44,964 nt of DNA from Acidobacteriota bacterium (GTDB lineage Bacteria > Acidobacteriota > Terriglobia > Bryobacterales > Bryobacteraceae). The stretch is taken from the NCBI GenBank assembly GCA_018268835.1, contig JAFDVU010000038.1, forward strand, positions 1 to 44,964, in the 5' to 3' direction. Under the pieces are notes generated by a model, which saw only the letters and a program-made list of their open reading frames with translations, was not told the DNA's origin and ran no database searches. The position numbers and the translations under genes were made by a program. Positions 27,121 to 35,716 of the stretch are shown here, piece by piece; position 1 is the stretch's first letter; each line of letters begins with the position of its first letter.

Positions 27121-28255
27121 ATGACATTAGACGAACTTCAGCGGGAATACCAACCTTTGCGCGACCAGGCCCTGGCCGTGCGGAGGTATCTTTGACGCCC
27201 CCGCGCAGAAACAGAAACTAGCCAGGACCGAAGAGCAGATCTCCGCGCCGGACTTCTGGAACCAGCCCGAGAAGAGCCAGAAGGTCATGCAGGAGCGCAA
27301 GCGCCTCGAACAGGCCATCGAGAACGACACGCTCGTCACTCGCGCCGTGGATGACCTCGACACCATGTTCGAACTCGCCCGCGAAGGCGAGGACATGCAG
27401 GCCGATATCGAGCGCGATCTGAAGACCTTCCGCGATACCGTGGAGCGTCTCGAGACCGCCATGCTGCTCTCCGGCGAAAACGACGCCCGCAACGCCATCG
27501 TCACCATCCACCCCGGCGCCGGCGGCACCGAAAGCCAGGATTGGGCGGAGATGCTCCTCCGCATGTACCTCCGCTGGGCCGAGCGCGAGCGTTTCGGGAC
27601 CGTCATCACCGACCGGCTGGAGGGCGAAGGCGCCGGCATCAAGAGCGCCACCTTCGAAGTCAACGGCGAGAACGCCTACGGCCTGCTCCAAAGCGAAATA
27701 GGCGTGCACCGCCTGGTGCGCATTTCGCCCTTCGACGCCAACGCGCGCCGCCACACCAGCTTCGCCAGCGTCTTCGTCTACCCCCAGATCGACGACGAAA
27801 TCAAAATCGAGATCAACGAAAAGGACCTGCGCATCGACACCTTCCGCAGTTCCGGCGCCGGCGGGCAGCACGTCAACATGACCGATTCCGCCGTGCGCAT
27901 CACGCACTTCCCCACCGGCATCGTCGTGCAGTGCCAGAACGAGCGCTCGCAGCACAAGAACCGCGACAGCGCCTTCAAGCAACTGCGCGCGCGCCTCTAC
28001 GAGTTTGAACTCGAGAAGAAGCGCGTGGAATCGCGCAAGACCGAGGACTCCAAACTCGACATCAACTTCGGCAGCCAGATCCGCAACTACGTGCTCGCGC
28101 CCTACCAGTTGGTGAAGGACCTGCGCAGCAAGCTCGCCCTCGGCAACCCCGACCGCGTGCTGGACGGCGACCTCGATCCGCTCATGCACGCCTACCTCGT
28201 CTGGCGCAAGACCGGCAAGACCGCGGGCGACGACAAGGACGAGCCGGGCGAGTGA
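27121..28255 (+). CDS. prfB: Peptide chain release factor 2, with programmed +1 frameshift
   Basis: This gene is read in two frames: 27121-27192, then 27194-28255, giving 377 residues. The first 24 codons end in CTT followed by an in-frame TGA; skipping one base continues in the long frame as YL-DAPAQKQKLA, the normal RF2 sequence. RF2 ends translation at UGA and UAA. The family features are present: HPGAGGTESQDWAEML, the SPF anticodon-like motif in RISPFDANARR, and GGQ in SSGAGGQHVNMTDS, which triggers peptide release in the ribosome. The length fits RF2 (365 in E. coli). Low RF2 slows termination at the TGA and favours the shift, so the protein controls its own level. sua5 starts within its stop codon. 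Confidence 0.96.
27182..27196 (+). promoter_or_regulatory. RF2 programmed frameshift site
   Basis: GGAGGTATCTTTGAC: an internal Shine-Dalgarno-like GGAGG, three bases, then CTT TGA C. This is the conserved arrangement for +1 frameshifting in prfB; the usual form is AGGGGG-TAT-CTT-TGA-C and here the first G-rich codon is CGG. The ribosome slips at CTT when RF2 is scarce. Confidence 0.95.
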
Positions 28256-29142
28256 GCATTCAGCACGCCGCCGAACTGATCCGCGCCGGGCGCCTGGTGG
28301 CGTTCCCCACCGAGACCGTATATGGACTCGGCGCCAACGCGCTCGACCCGGCCGCCGTCGCGCGCATCTTCGCGGCCAAGGGCCGCCCCCGCACCAGCCC
28401 GCTGATCGTTCACGTGGAGTCCGCCGCCATGGCGCGCGAATTCGCGTCCGCGTGGCCGGACGCCGCCGGGACCCTCGCGCATCGCTACTGGCCCGGCCCC
28501 CTCACGCTGGTGCTGCCCAAGCGCGCGATCATCCCCGACATCGTTACCGCCGGACTCCCTACGGTCGGCCTGCGGGTCCCCGCGCATCCGCTGGCGCTCG
28601 AGTTGATCCGCGCCGCGGGTGTCCCCATTGCCGCGCCCAGCGCTAACCGTTTCACCGAACTCTCTCCCACCGCCGCCGGCCACATCCCCGAGGAACTCGC
28701 CGATTACACGCTGGACGGCGGCCCCGCGCGCGTCGGCATCGAATCCACGGTGCTCTCCCTCGCCGCCGGCCCGCTGCTGCTGCGCCCGGGCGTAATCCCG
28801 GTCACCGAAATCGAAGCCCTGATCGGCCCCGTCGAAATCGCCGCCGCCGCGGGCGAGGGCCCTCACGCATCCCCCGGAATGCACGAGCGCCACTACCGCC
28901 CGCGCACCCCGCTCTACCTGGGAGCGCCACCCGCCGAAGGCCGCGGCCTGATCCTCGAACTGCCCGCCGACCCGCGCGAATTTGCGAGCGTCCTCTACGA
29001 CCGCCTGCACACCGCCGACGCCGAAGGTTGGGACTGGATCGCGATGGCGCTCCCGCCCGACACCCCTGAATGGGCCGGCGTCCGCGACCGTTTGCGGAGA
29101 GCGGGTAGTGTCGGCCTCCCGGCCGACAAAGGCGAGCGCTAG
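28252..29142 (+). CDS. L-threonylcarbamoyladenylate synthase, Sua5 type
   Basis: A 296-residue enzyme making threonylcarbamoyl-AMP from threonine, bicarbonate and ATP, the first step of t6A37 tRNA modification. The YrdC domain (1-200) shows VAFPTETVYGLGANA, AAKGRPRTSPLIVHV and APSANRFTELSPTAAGHI. Residues about 205-296 form the extra Sua5 domain, opening with SPGMHERHYRPRTPLYL, so this is Sua5 rather than the shorter TsaC. GTG is the start and overlaps the prfB stop by four bases, hence coupling. The last codons contain a repeated hairpin sequence (29110-29127), so the final residues (GSVGLPADKGER) may have been written over by that element. A second hairpin (29130-29149) spans the stop. Confidence 0.94.
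   Translation: MSIQHAAELIRAGRLVAFPTETVYGLGANALDPAAVARIFAAKGRPRTSPLIVHVESAAMAREFASAWPDAAGTLAHRYWPGPLTLVLPKRAIIPDIVTAGLPTVGLRVPAHPLALELIRAAGVPIAAPSANRFTELSPTAAGHIPEELADYTLDGGPARVGIESTVLSLAAGPLLLRPGVIPVTEIEALIGPVEIAAAAGEGPHASPGMHERHYRPRTPLYLGAPPAEGRGLILELPADPREFASVLYDRLHTADAEGWDWIAMALPPDTPEWAGVRDRLRRAGSVGLPADKGER
29110..29127. repeat. Hairpin element GTCGGCC-TCCC-GGCCGAC, also found at 37136-37153
   Basis: A perfect seven-base stem with loop TCCC, lying inside the end of the sua5 coding sequence. Almost the same stem-loop (loop TCC) follows the deoxyhypusine-synthase-like gene. The shared core suggests a small dispersed palindromic element or a favoured terminator sequence. Confidence 0.5.
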
Positions 29143-29149
29143 CTCGCCT
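29130..29149. terminator. Hairpin at the end of the prfB-sua5 unit
   Basis: AGGCGAGC (29130-29137), four-base loop, GCTCGCCT (29142-29149), spanning the sua5 stop codon. Genes converge here, with the minus-strand gene ending at 29159, so it could act in both directions. There is no long T tract. Confidence 0.5.
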
Positions 29150-29158
29150 ATCACTAAC

Positions 29159-29644
29159 TTACCGCCCCCGGGAGTCCACGCAAACCGGCGGCATATCGCG
29201 ATCGCTCACCCGCCGCCTGACAAGCTGGCGCCGCGCCCGAAGATCGTACTCGAAGAGATACGTACGCCAAAACAGCCCTCCCGCAAGCCCGCTCGCGACC
29301 ACATACAGAAGGTCGAACTTCTGATCGAAGCGAACGTCGTAGGGATAGACGTAGTCGCCGGCGTCCGCCGCCACGACCGTCTTGCCGTCATCCAGGAACC
29401 TGACGGCAACCGCACCGCCAACCATACCGGCACCTCTGATCTCCACCTTGCGCCCATCCCGCAGAGTAAGGATGTGGTCCCACTCCCGCACCAGCGACGC
29501 CCCGGACCTTCGAGCGCGCGCGGCGAAAGGCACACACTCCGCCCCGCGATATCGCGCGATCAGGACCCCCGTTGGCACTCCCCCCGCCCGCGCGCACGCC
29601 GCGCCGAAGAGCAAACCGGCAATAAGCGGTCTTCGCCTCGCCAT
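29159..29644 (-). CDS. Small exported protein of unknown function
   Basis: A 161-residue protein. Residues 1-20 form a signal peptide (RRRPLIAGLLFGAACARAG); a Cys at 17 is close to a lipobox but the preceding residues are poor. The mature part begins as a short beta-rich unit (WDHILTLRDGRKVEIRGAG, then GAVAVRFLDDGKTVVAAD) and includes a hydrophobic stretch LLYVVASGLAGGLF. No known domain is recognised. AGGAAGG before its ATG is a good ribosome site; the chorismate-mutase-like gene ends only three bases upstream, so the two are cotranscribed and this is probably the last gene of the five-gene run. Confidence 0.72.
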   Translation of the reverse strand: MARRRPLIAGLLFGAACARAGGVPTGVLIARYRGAECVPFAARARRSGASLVREWDHILTLRDGRKVEIRGAGMVGGAVAVRFLDDGKTVVAADAGDYVYPYDVRFDQKFDLLYVVASGLAGGLFWRTYLFEYDLRARRQLVRRRVSDRDMPPVCVDSRGR

Positions 29645-29647
29645 GCC

Positions 29648-29962
29648 TCAGCCTTCCTGCCCCGCCGTCTCCGCCCAACGTCCCTGCTCTTCCGCGATGA
29701 AATACCCCACCAGATCGCGATACAGCCGTTCGACCACGTCGGGACTGATCCCCACCTCCTCGGCCCACTGCCGCCGCACCGCAAGCATCGCGGCGAACCG
29801 CTCCGGAGCGGCCACCTCCGCTGGATTCTTCTTGAACGCGGCAGCGGCCATCACGTACTGTTTCCGCTCGCCGATCGCCCGGATGATCCCGCGATCGATC
29901 CGGTCGATTTCCTGTCGTATCTCGGCCAGCGTCCGGCACTCCCGAGGAGGTTTGGCGTCCAT
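29648..29962 (-). CDS. AroQ-type chorismate mutase / isochorismate-pyruvate lyase-like protein
   Basis: A 104-residue all-helical protein. It matches the PchB/AroQ pattern from end to end: CRTLAEIRQEIDRIDRGIIR, ERKQYVMAAAAFK, APERFAAMLAVRRQWAEEVG, and FIAEEQGRW. By alignment from memory, PchB's active-site Arg14, Arg31 and Lys42 correspond to Arg16, Arg33 and Lys44 here, while Gln90 is replaced by Glu92. The resemblance to PchB (APERxAxML, RxxWAEExG) is stronger than to stand-alone mutases. It could convert chorismate to prephenate, or isochorismate to salicylate and pyruvate. No signal peptide is visible. It sits ten bases after the PQQ dehydrogenase gene, in the same transcript, which is an odd partner. 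Confidence 0.82.
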   Translation of the reverse strand: MDAKPPRECRTLAEIRQEIDRIDRGIIRAIGERKQYVMAAAAFKKNPAEVAAPERFAAMLAVRRQWAEEVGISPDVVERLYRDLVGYFIAEEQGRWAETAGQEG

Positions 29963-29971
29963 TAGCTTATC

Positions 29972-32194
29972 TTACTGCAATGTCATCGCCACTAACTCCG
30001 CCGGAACTCCCGGCGCCCCGATCGCCATCACCACATACTGCACCCCGTCCACCATATAAGTCATCGGCAGCCCGGTCACATTCGCCGGCAGCTTCGTCTC
30101 GAACAGCGTCTTACCCGTCTTCTTGTCCAGCGCGCGGAACATCGGCCCGCCCGCCCCCGGTGGGACCGCGTACATCCCGCCGCCGTCCGCCGTGAAGAGC
30201 AGCGTCCTGGTCAGCAGCATCGGGGCATGCTCCGGATTTCCCGTCTTACTCAGGTCCACGCCCTGCAGCGCCGGATGCCGCTTCACATACTCCGGCGTGC
30301 TGCCGTGCGGCACCATCCACACGTGCTCCCCCGTGTTGAGGTCGATCGCCGTGATCCGCCCCCATGGCGGCTTCACCAGCGGCAACCCCTCGGGCCCCAC
30401 GTTCTTCACGCTGTACTGCCCGTAGTAATCCATATCCGTCCGCGCCGGATCCTTCGCCAGCGAAATCGGCGCCGCGTAAGTCACGCTCGCCACATACAAC
30501 ATCCCCGTCTCCGGGTCCGCCGCGCCACCCTGCCAGTTCGCCCCGCCGGTCGGCGAAGGCAATGTGATCGTCGCCAGTTTTCCGCCCGTCCCCGCTACCG
30601 AGGGTGGCGTGAACATCGGCCCCAGCCGGTATTGCCCGGCGATCTTCAGGGCCTCCGCCTTCAGTTCCGGCGTGAAATCGATCAGGTCGTCCGGCCCGAT
30701 CCCCTGCCGGTCGAACGCCGCCGGTTTCGTGGGAAACGGCTGCGTCGGCGACGAGTGCTCGCCCGGCACGTCCGATTGCGGTACCGGCCGCTCCACAATC
30801 GGCCACACCGGCTTGCCCGTCACGCGGTCGAACACGTACACCCAAGCCTGCTTGGTGATCTGCGCCACCGCCCGGATGCGCCGCCCGTCCACCGTGAGAT
30901 CGACCAGCGTCGGCGCCGTGGGCGGATCCCAATCCCACACGCCGTGATGCACCAGTTGGAAGTGCCAGATGCGCCGCCCCGTGCGCGCGTCCAGGCACAC
31001 CAGGGATTCGCCGAACAGGTTATTGCCCGGCCGGTGCCCGCCGTAGAAATCGCCCGTCGGCGTCTCCACCGGCACGTATACGTAGCCCAGTTCCTCGTCC
31101 ACGCTCAGCGGTCCCCACGCTCCGGTGTTGCCCGTGTATTCCCACGAGCCGTCCTTCCACGTGTCGTTGCCGAACTCGCCCGGATGCGGCACCGTGCGGA
31201 ACGTCCACAGACGCTGCCCCGTATGCACATCGTAACCACGGATGTACCCCGGCACATTCGTCTTCGATTTCGGCGCGATCCCCGCCTGCAGCGCCGCCCC
31301 GACCACCACCACGCCGCGCACCACGATCGGCGGCGACGACGCCCCGATCTGTCCCGGCTTCACCACCTCGCGATCCAGCCCTTCCCACAGATCGACGCTC
31401 CCGTCCTTGCCGAACCCCGGCGCCGGCCGCCCCGTGCGCGCGTCCAGTTCGATCAGGTGGTAGCCCGGCGAGATCAACAGGATCCGTTCGACCTTCCCAT
31501 CACTCCAATACGCCAGGCCGCGATTGTTCCGCCGCGCGACCGTCTCGCCGCGCGCGCCCTCGTCGAGCCGGTACATCCACAGCGTCTCCCCGGTCACCGC
31601 GTCGATCGCCACCGCATCCCGCCGCGTGCCCGCGGTAATGAACAGCCGCCGCCCCACCATCAGCGGAGTCGCTTCCCAATTGAACTCCGCGCTCTTCCCG
31701 AAATTCTGCGCCTTCCACGACCACACAATGTGCAGCCGGGACACATTGGACGCGTCGATCTGGTCCAGCGGTGAGTATTTCCTGCTGCCCGCGTCCCCGC
31801 CCCAGTAGCGCCACTCCACGTCGCGCCCGCCGGATCTGCCCGCCTCGATATTCCCCGCGCGGAACCCATTCACCGCCAGGATATGCGCGACGACATCGGC
31901 ATACTGAGTCGCCGTCAACCCCCCGGGATTATCGGTAGGCATGGTGCGCCGCGTGCGCTCGATCAAATCGGCCGCGCTCTTCCCGCTCCAGCGCGCCAGA
32001 AATCCCGCTCCGGCAAGCGCGGGCGAATTCTCCCCGCCCGAAAGATCCTGCCCGTGACATCGAGCGCAACTCTCGCGATACAGGGATGCCCCCCGCGCCG
32101 CCTGAGCACTGCCGTAAGCGCCGTCCCACGCCGGACGGCTCTGTGAGAACGCGCCGGGAAGCATCAGGGCCGCAATCGCAAACCGCAAAACCAT
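29972..32194 (-). CDS. PQQ-dependent dehydrogenase with N-terminal cytochrome c domain
   Basis: A 740-residue periplasmic quinohaemoprotein. A signal peptide ends near GAFSQ (18). Residues about 28-112 are a cytochrome c domain with CARCHG (Cys43, Cys46, His47) and a likely axial Met in RTMPTDNPGG near 89. Residues 128-740 form an eight-bladed PQQ beta-propeller: TPLMVGRRLFITAGTRRDAV, AIDAVTGETLWMYRLDEG, YDVHTGQRLWTFRTVPHPGE and HFQLVHHGVWDWDPPTAPTL. These are typical of the glucose/sugar-dehydrogenase group that oxidises sugars or alcohols and passes electrons through the haem to the respiratory chain. No ribosome site of note. It is the third gene of a run on this strand; 103 bases separate it from the upstream Gfo/Idh/MocA gene. 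Confidence 0.93.
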   Translation of the reverse strand: MVLRFAIAALMLPGAFSQSRPAWDGAYGSAQAARGASLYRESCARCHGQDLSGGENSPALAGAGFLARWSGKSAADLIERTRRTMPTDNPGGLTATQYADVVAHILAVNGFRAGNIEAGRSGGRDVEWRYWGGDAGSRKYSPLDQIDASNVSRLHIVWSWKAQNFGKSAEFNWEATPLMVGRRLFITAGTRRDAVAIDAVTGETLWMYRLDEGARGETVARRNNRGLAYWSDGKVERILLISPGYHLIELDARTGRPAPGFGKDGSVDLWEGLDREVVKPGQIGASSPPIVVRGVVVVGAALQAGIAPKSKTNVPGYIRGYDVHTGQRLWTFRTVPHPGEFGNDTWKDGSWEYTGNTGAWGPLSVDEELGYVYVPVETPTGDFYGGHRPGNNLFGESLVCLDARTGRRIWHFQLVHHGVWDWDPPTAPTLVDLTVDGRRIRAVAQITKQAWVYVFDRVTGKPVWPIVERPVPQSDVPGEHSSPTQPFPTKPAAFDRQGIGPDDLIDFTPELKAEALKIAGQYRLGPMFTPPSVAGTGGKLATITLPSPTGGANWQGGAADPETGMLYVASVTYAAPISLAKDPARTDMDYYGQYSVKNVGPEGLPLVKPPWGRITAIDLNTGEHVWMVPHGSTPEYVKRHPALQGVDLSKTGNPEHAPMLLTRTLLFTADGGGMYAVPPGAGGPMFRALDKKTGKTLFETKLPANVTGLPMTYMVDGVQYVVMAIGAPGVPAELVAMTLQ

Positions 32195-32240
32195 GGCCCC
32201 ACCACTTTACCCCAGCGGCCGTCGCGCCAGCGCCGCTATG

Positions 32241-32280
32241 TCTCCGTCAACTCTGTGTTCCGCTCCGCGCCTCTGTGGTG
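32241..32280. repeat. CTCCGT/CTCTGTG-type short intergenic repeat
   Basis: Four near-repeats of about nine to ten bases (CTCCGTCAA, CTCTGTGTTC, CTCCGCGC, CTCTGTGGTG) fill most of the 103-base gap between two minus-strand genes. I recall sequences of this type between genes in many environmental bacterial genomes; that recollection needs checking. Confidence 0.4.
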
Positions 32281-32297
32281 AGACACCCGGCCCGAGC

Positions 32298-33578
32298 CTA
32301 CACGAACTTGTACACGCCCGGAACCGGAAGCGGAGTCGGCGGGAAACTCGCCTTCATGTCGAAGACCTTCGGCAGCAGACTCTGCTGGGAGTTCATCATC
32401 ATGTCCCACGTAATCTTGCGCCCGCTGTACGCCGCCTCGCGACCCATGATGCAGGTGAGCGTGCTCTCCGCCACCGCCATCGATTCGTTGATGTACGGCC
32501 CCTTGCCCAGAATCGAGTTCATCATGTCCGTGTGCTCCTGCACGTACGGATTCACCGGATTGTTCGGATTCGTCATGTGCAGCACGCCCTTGCTGCCCAC
32601 GATGCGCTCGCTCACGTTCTGCGCGATGCCCGGCCCCTGGTACTGCCGGCAGTAGCTCGACATGTGCACGCCGTTGGGATACACGAAATCCGCGCTGATG
32701 TGGTCGTAGATGTTGCCGTACTCTTCCTCGCGTGGACGCCACGCCGCGCCGCCGCTGGCCACGACCTCCACCGGGTGCGTCCCCATGAACCAGTTGCACA
32801 CGTCGATGTTGTGCAAGTGCTGCTCCACAATCTGGTCGCCGCAGATCCACACGAAGCTGTACCAGTTGCGGCTCTGGAATTCCATATCGGCCCATGCCGG
32901 ATTGCGCTTGCCGCCCGGGAACAGCGGATTGTTGCGGAAGTTCAGTACCGGGCCGCCTTCCCAATACGCGTTCATGTGCAGGATGTCGCCGTAGCCGCCA
33001 TCCTTCAGCTTCTTGTACTCGGCCAGGTACGCCGGATGCGAGCGCCGCTGCGCGCCCGATTTCACCGTGAGCTTCTTCTCAACACTCTTTTTCGCCGCCG
33101 CCATGAAGCGGTGCACGCCGGTGGCATCCGTGCCGAACGGCTTTTCGCAGAAGACGTGCTTGCCCGCCTCCACCGCCGCCTCGAAGTGCATCGGACGATA
33201 GGCTGGATGCGTCGCCAGCATCACGATATCGATGTCGCTCGCAATCAGCTTCTTATACGCGTCGAAGCCGACAAAGCGGTGGTCCGGCTCCACCTTGAAG
33301 CGGTCCGAAAGCTCGGGACGCAGGTTCTTGGTCCGGCGGATGGAAGACTCCATCCGGTCTTCGAAGATGTCCGCCAGCGCGGTGATCTCCACATTCGGTG
33401 CGCCGGTGAGGATGTTCTCCATCGCCTGCGTGCCGCGTCCGCCGCAGCCCACCAGCCCGGCCTTCAACTTCTGATCCGCGAATCCGCGGACCAACTCCGG
33501 CCGGATAATCTGAAAAGCGGCTGCGCCGCCGACGCTCTTGGCAAGAAATCCCCTGCGCGAAACGGAATCGGACTTCAT
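32298..33578 (-). CDS. Tat-exported Gfo/Idh/MocA family oxidoreductase
   Basis: A 426-residue enzyme from the ATG at 33578, which follows AGGAGG and opens a twin-arginine signal (SVSRRGFLAKSVGGAAAF). The Rossmann domain has LKAGLVGCGGRGTQAMENIL and ITALADIFEDRM; EKPFGTDATGVHRFMAAA near 146-164 is the family motif, and VKSGAQRRSHPAYL follows, where relatives place substrate-binding residues. The C-terminal part is the usual alpha/beta domain. It differs well from the protein at 23635-25266: shorter, no Gly/Arg insert. Exported members act on sugars or inositols in the periplasm. It lies between a Nif3-like gene (79 bases upstream) and the PQQ dehydrogenase gene, perhaps sharing a transcript and a sugar-oxidation role. 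Confidence 0.92.
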   Translation of the reverse strand: MKSDSVSRRGFLAKSVGGAAAFQIIRPELVRGFADQKLKAGLVGCGGRGTQAMENILTGAPNVEITALADIFEDRMESSIRRTKNLRPELSDRFKVEPDHRFVGFDAYKKLIASDIDIVMLATHPAYRPMHFEAAVEAGKHVFCEKPFGTDATGVHRFMAAAKKSVEKKLTVKSGAQRRSHPAYLAEYKKLKDGGYGDILHMNAYWEGGPVLNFRNNPLFPGGKRNPAWADMEFQSRNWYSFVWICGDQIVEQHLHNIDVCNWFMGTHPVEVVASGGAAWRPREEEYGNIYDHISADFVYPNGVHMSSYCRQYQGPGIAQNVSERIVGSKGVLHMTNPNNPVNPYVQEHTDMMNSILGKGPYINESMAVAESTLTCIMGREAAYSGRKITWDMMMNSQQSLLPKVFDMKASFPPTPLPVPGVYKFV

Positions 33579-33657
33579 GGTCTTTATCGCCTCCTGAGAT
33601 CCCCATTCTATAATGCGGACGCGCGCTTCCGGGTCTGATCTTTCGGCCCCTGCGGTC

Positions 33658-34605
33658 TCACGCCGGAGTCCAGAACGGCTCCTGGGCCGCGACAAACTCC
33701 ACCGGCACCTCGCTGACGAACCCCTTCAGCCACCGCGCGCAGTACTTCATCCCGGCCTGCTCGGACACGATGTGCCCCAGCACGATCAGCCCCTTCCCCT
33801 GCCCCGCGGTCACGCAGTCGGCCGCGTATTCGACGACTTCCCATTCCCGCGATTCGCCCACGATCAGCGCGTCCACGTCCTTGCGCGATAGCGCGCGAAT
33901 TCCGCCCGCCTGGCTGGCATAGCCCCAGTTGGCCGCGGCCGTGCGCACTCTCAGGGCCGGATCCCCCACCACCCGCATCGCGCGGATCTTCAGCCGCGAC
34001 TTCATCTCGCGCGCCAGCCCATCCAGCGTCAGCCCATCGAAATGGAACAGCCGCGGATCCCCCGCGTCCGCCCGCCGGGTCCAGTCGAGTTCCTCGGTCA
34101 TCCCCTGATTGATCCCGTCGGGACGGTGCGCGTGCCAGTGATCGTGAAAGCGGAATACCGCCATATTGTTCGCGCGCAGAAACTCGTCCTTGGCGCGCCA
34201 CGTGGCATCGCCCGCGAGATCGGCGGTCTTGTCCTCGTGATTGTAGAAGGTCGGCTCGTGCGTGATGACGAGGTTGCGTCCCGCGGCGGCGGCCTTCTTC
34301 ACCACGTCGAAGGTCGCCATCATCGTAGTGGCGATCCCCTTCACCGGTGTATCCGGCCCGCCCGCCTTAAAAGTGTCCACCGTCTCGGCGCGCCACGGCA
34401 CTCCGACGTTCTTGCGAATGCGCTCCACCACCTCGCCCGCGGTGAGGCCGCCGGCCTGCGCGGCCGCGCCCGCGGCGGCGCCGGCCGCCGTCAGCAAAAA
34501 CTCTCGCCGCAAACAACCGGCGGACGTGTCTCCGGACTCTGGCAGCGGGCCGTTGCGCCACAGACGCGTCGCCACCCCGGCAGGGGATCTTCGGCTGGAA
34601 CTCAT
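33658..34605 (-). CDS. Exported Nif3-like dinuclear metal protein
   Basis: A 315-residue protein. I start at 34605 (AGGATT upstream); the first 50 residues contain a likely Tat signal (LRREFLLTAAGAAAGAAAQA). The rest follows the Nif3/DUF34 fold: LTAGEVVERIRKNVG, GIATTMMATFDVVKKAAAAG, then VITHEPTFYNHED where most relatives have HH, RFHDHWHAHRPDG, and at the end LIVLGHIVSEQAG with the final His and Glu ligands. The second His of the ITHHP motif is replaced by Glu, so the metal site may be altered. Nif3 proteins are usually cytoplasmic and of uncertain function; a Tat-exported form next to an exported oxidoreductase is notable. The next gene is divergent with 85 bases between starts. Confidence 0.83.
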   Translation of the reverse strand: MSSSRRSPAGVATRLWRNGPLPESGDTSAGCLRREFLLTAAGAAAGAAAQAGGLTAGEVVERIRKNVGVPWRAETVDTFKAGGPDTPVKGIATTMMATFDVVKKAAAAGRNLVITHEPTFYNHEDKTADLAGDATWRAKDEFLRANNMAVFRFHDHWHAHRPDGINQGMTEELDWTRRADAGDPRLFHFDGLTLDGLAREMKSRLKIRAMRVVGDPALRVRTAAANWGYASQAGGIRALSRKDVDALIVGESREWEVVEYAADCVTAGQGKGLIVLGHIVSEQAGMKYCARWLKGFVSEVPVEFVAAQEPFWTPA

Positions 34606-34690
34606 AGCCGTAATCCTATCGCGGGACAGGGTACCGCGGCTAACATTCGGCAACTGGTATTCCCGTCCCGCCGGGCCGCACGATGATTCT

Positions 34691-35683
34691 ATGCGTGCTC
34701 TGCTCTCCGCCCTGCTGCTCGTCGCGTCGTCGTACGCCGCTCCGCCAACCGATGTCCTGCTGCCTCCGAACGCGACGGTGGTCTTCGGATTGCGCGCCGC
34801 AAACATCATCAAGTTGATCGCCAGCCAGGGTGCGACCCAGTTGGCGCAGTTTCAGGCGGGCGCGATGCTCGGCGCCATGCCGGTGAAAGGCTTCGATCCC
34901 TTCCACGATATCGACGAGGTCGTGTTGGCCACGTCCGGCAAGGGCAACAATCCGCCGTTCCTGGCCGTGATCACGGGGCACTTCGACGCGGCGAAACTGG
35001 CTCAGGGCAAAGGGCGCCCGTACGGCAACGCCGTCTTCATCGACGACAAGAACCCCCGCCAGACCAGCGCAATCCTCGGCGACTCCACTCTCCTCGCCGG
35101 CGATCGCGCGCTGGTGCGCGCTGCAATCGACCGCGCCTCGGGCAACACCGCCGCCGGCCCCCTCGCCGCGCGCATCGAATCCATGCGCGCCCACTACGAT
35201 CTCTGGGCCTTCGCCGACCACTTTGACCCCACCGCCCTCCCCGGCGGTGCCGCCGGCGCCAACGGTGCGGCCGATCCGCTCCGTTCCCTCGATCGCTTCT
35301 GGGTGGGCATGGCCTTCAACACCGACTTGACCCTGGATGCCGAACTCCACTTAAGCTCGGACGCGGATGCCGCGAAACTCTCCGGTCTGCTCAGTATCTG
35401 GAAGGTACAGGCACTCAGCCAGGTCCCCAATGCCCCGGCCATGAAGTTCGATCTGGGCGTCAAGGACAACACCATCAAACTCGCAGTCTCCATCCCGGAA
35501 GCCGAGTTGAAGAAGGCGATGCAGCAGCACTCCTCGTCCGGCGTCACCACATCGGCCGCGACCACGCCCATGGGCCTGCGCATCACCGGCGGCGATCCCG
35601 CCCCCAAAGAGCAGGACCAGAAGGTCACCACCGACCCCCAGGGCAACACGGTGACTCTGTCCCTGCCGTACAGGCGGAAGTAA
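34691..35683 (+). CDS. Exported protein of unknown function
   Basis: A 330-residue protein with a signal peptide at 1-17 (MRALLSALLLVASSYAA). I do not recognise a family with certainty. The mature sequence alternates short beta strands and helices: PPNATVVFGLRAANIIKL, FDPFHDIDEVVLATSGKGNN, PFLAVITGHFDAAKL, AILGDSTLLAGDRALVRAAI and FWVGMAFNTDLTLDAELHLS. This recalls the uncharacterised exported proteins sometimes labelled DUF3352, which test whether a value is stored in a lipid-like pocket; the match is by style only. The C-terminal 50 residues are Thr/Ser/Pro-rich. It is divergent from the Nif3-like gene and is followed by a spacer with one tiny possible gene. Confidence 0.75.
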   Translation: MRALLSALLLVASSYAAPPTDVLLPPNATVVFGLRAANIIKLIASQGATQLAQFQAGAMLGAMPVKGFDPFHDIDEVVLATSGKGNNPPFLAVITGHFDAAKLAQGKGRPYGNAVFIDDKNPRQTSAILGDSTLLAGDRALVRAAIDRASGNTAAGPLAARIESMRAHYDLWAFADHFDPTALPGGAAGANGAADPLRSLDRFWVGMAFNTDLTLDAELHLSSDADAAKLSGLLSIWKVQALSQVPNAPAMKFDLGVKDNTIKLAVSIPEAELKKAMQQHSSSGVTTSAATTPMGLRITGGDPAPKEQDQKVTTDPQGNTVTLSLPYRRK

Positions 35684-35716
35684 CCGCCCCCCGTTCAGCC
35701 GCCCCAGGTCCGGACA

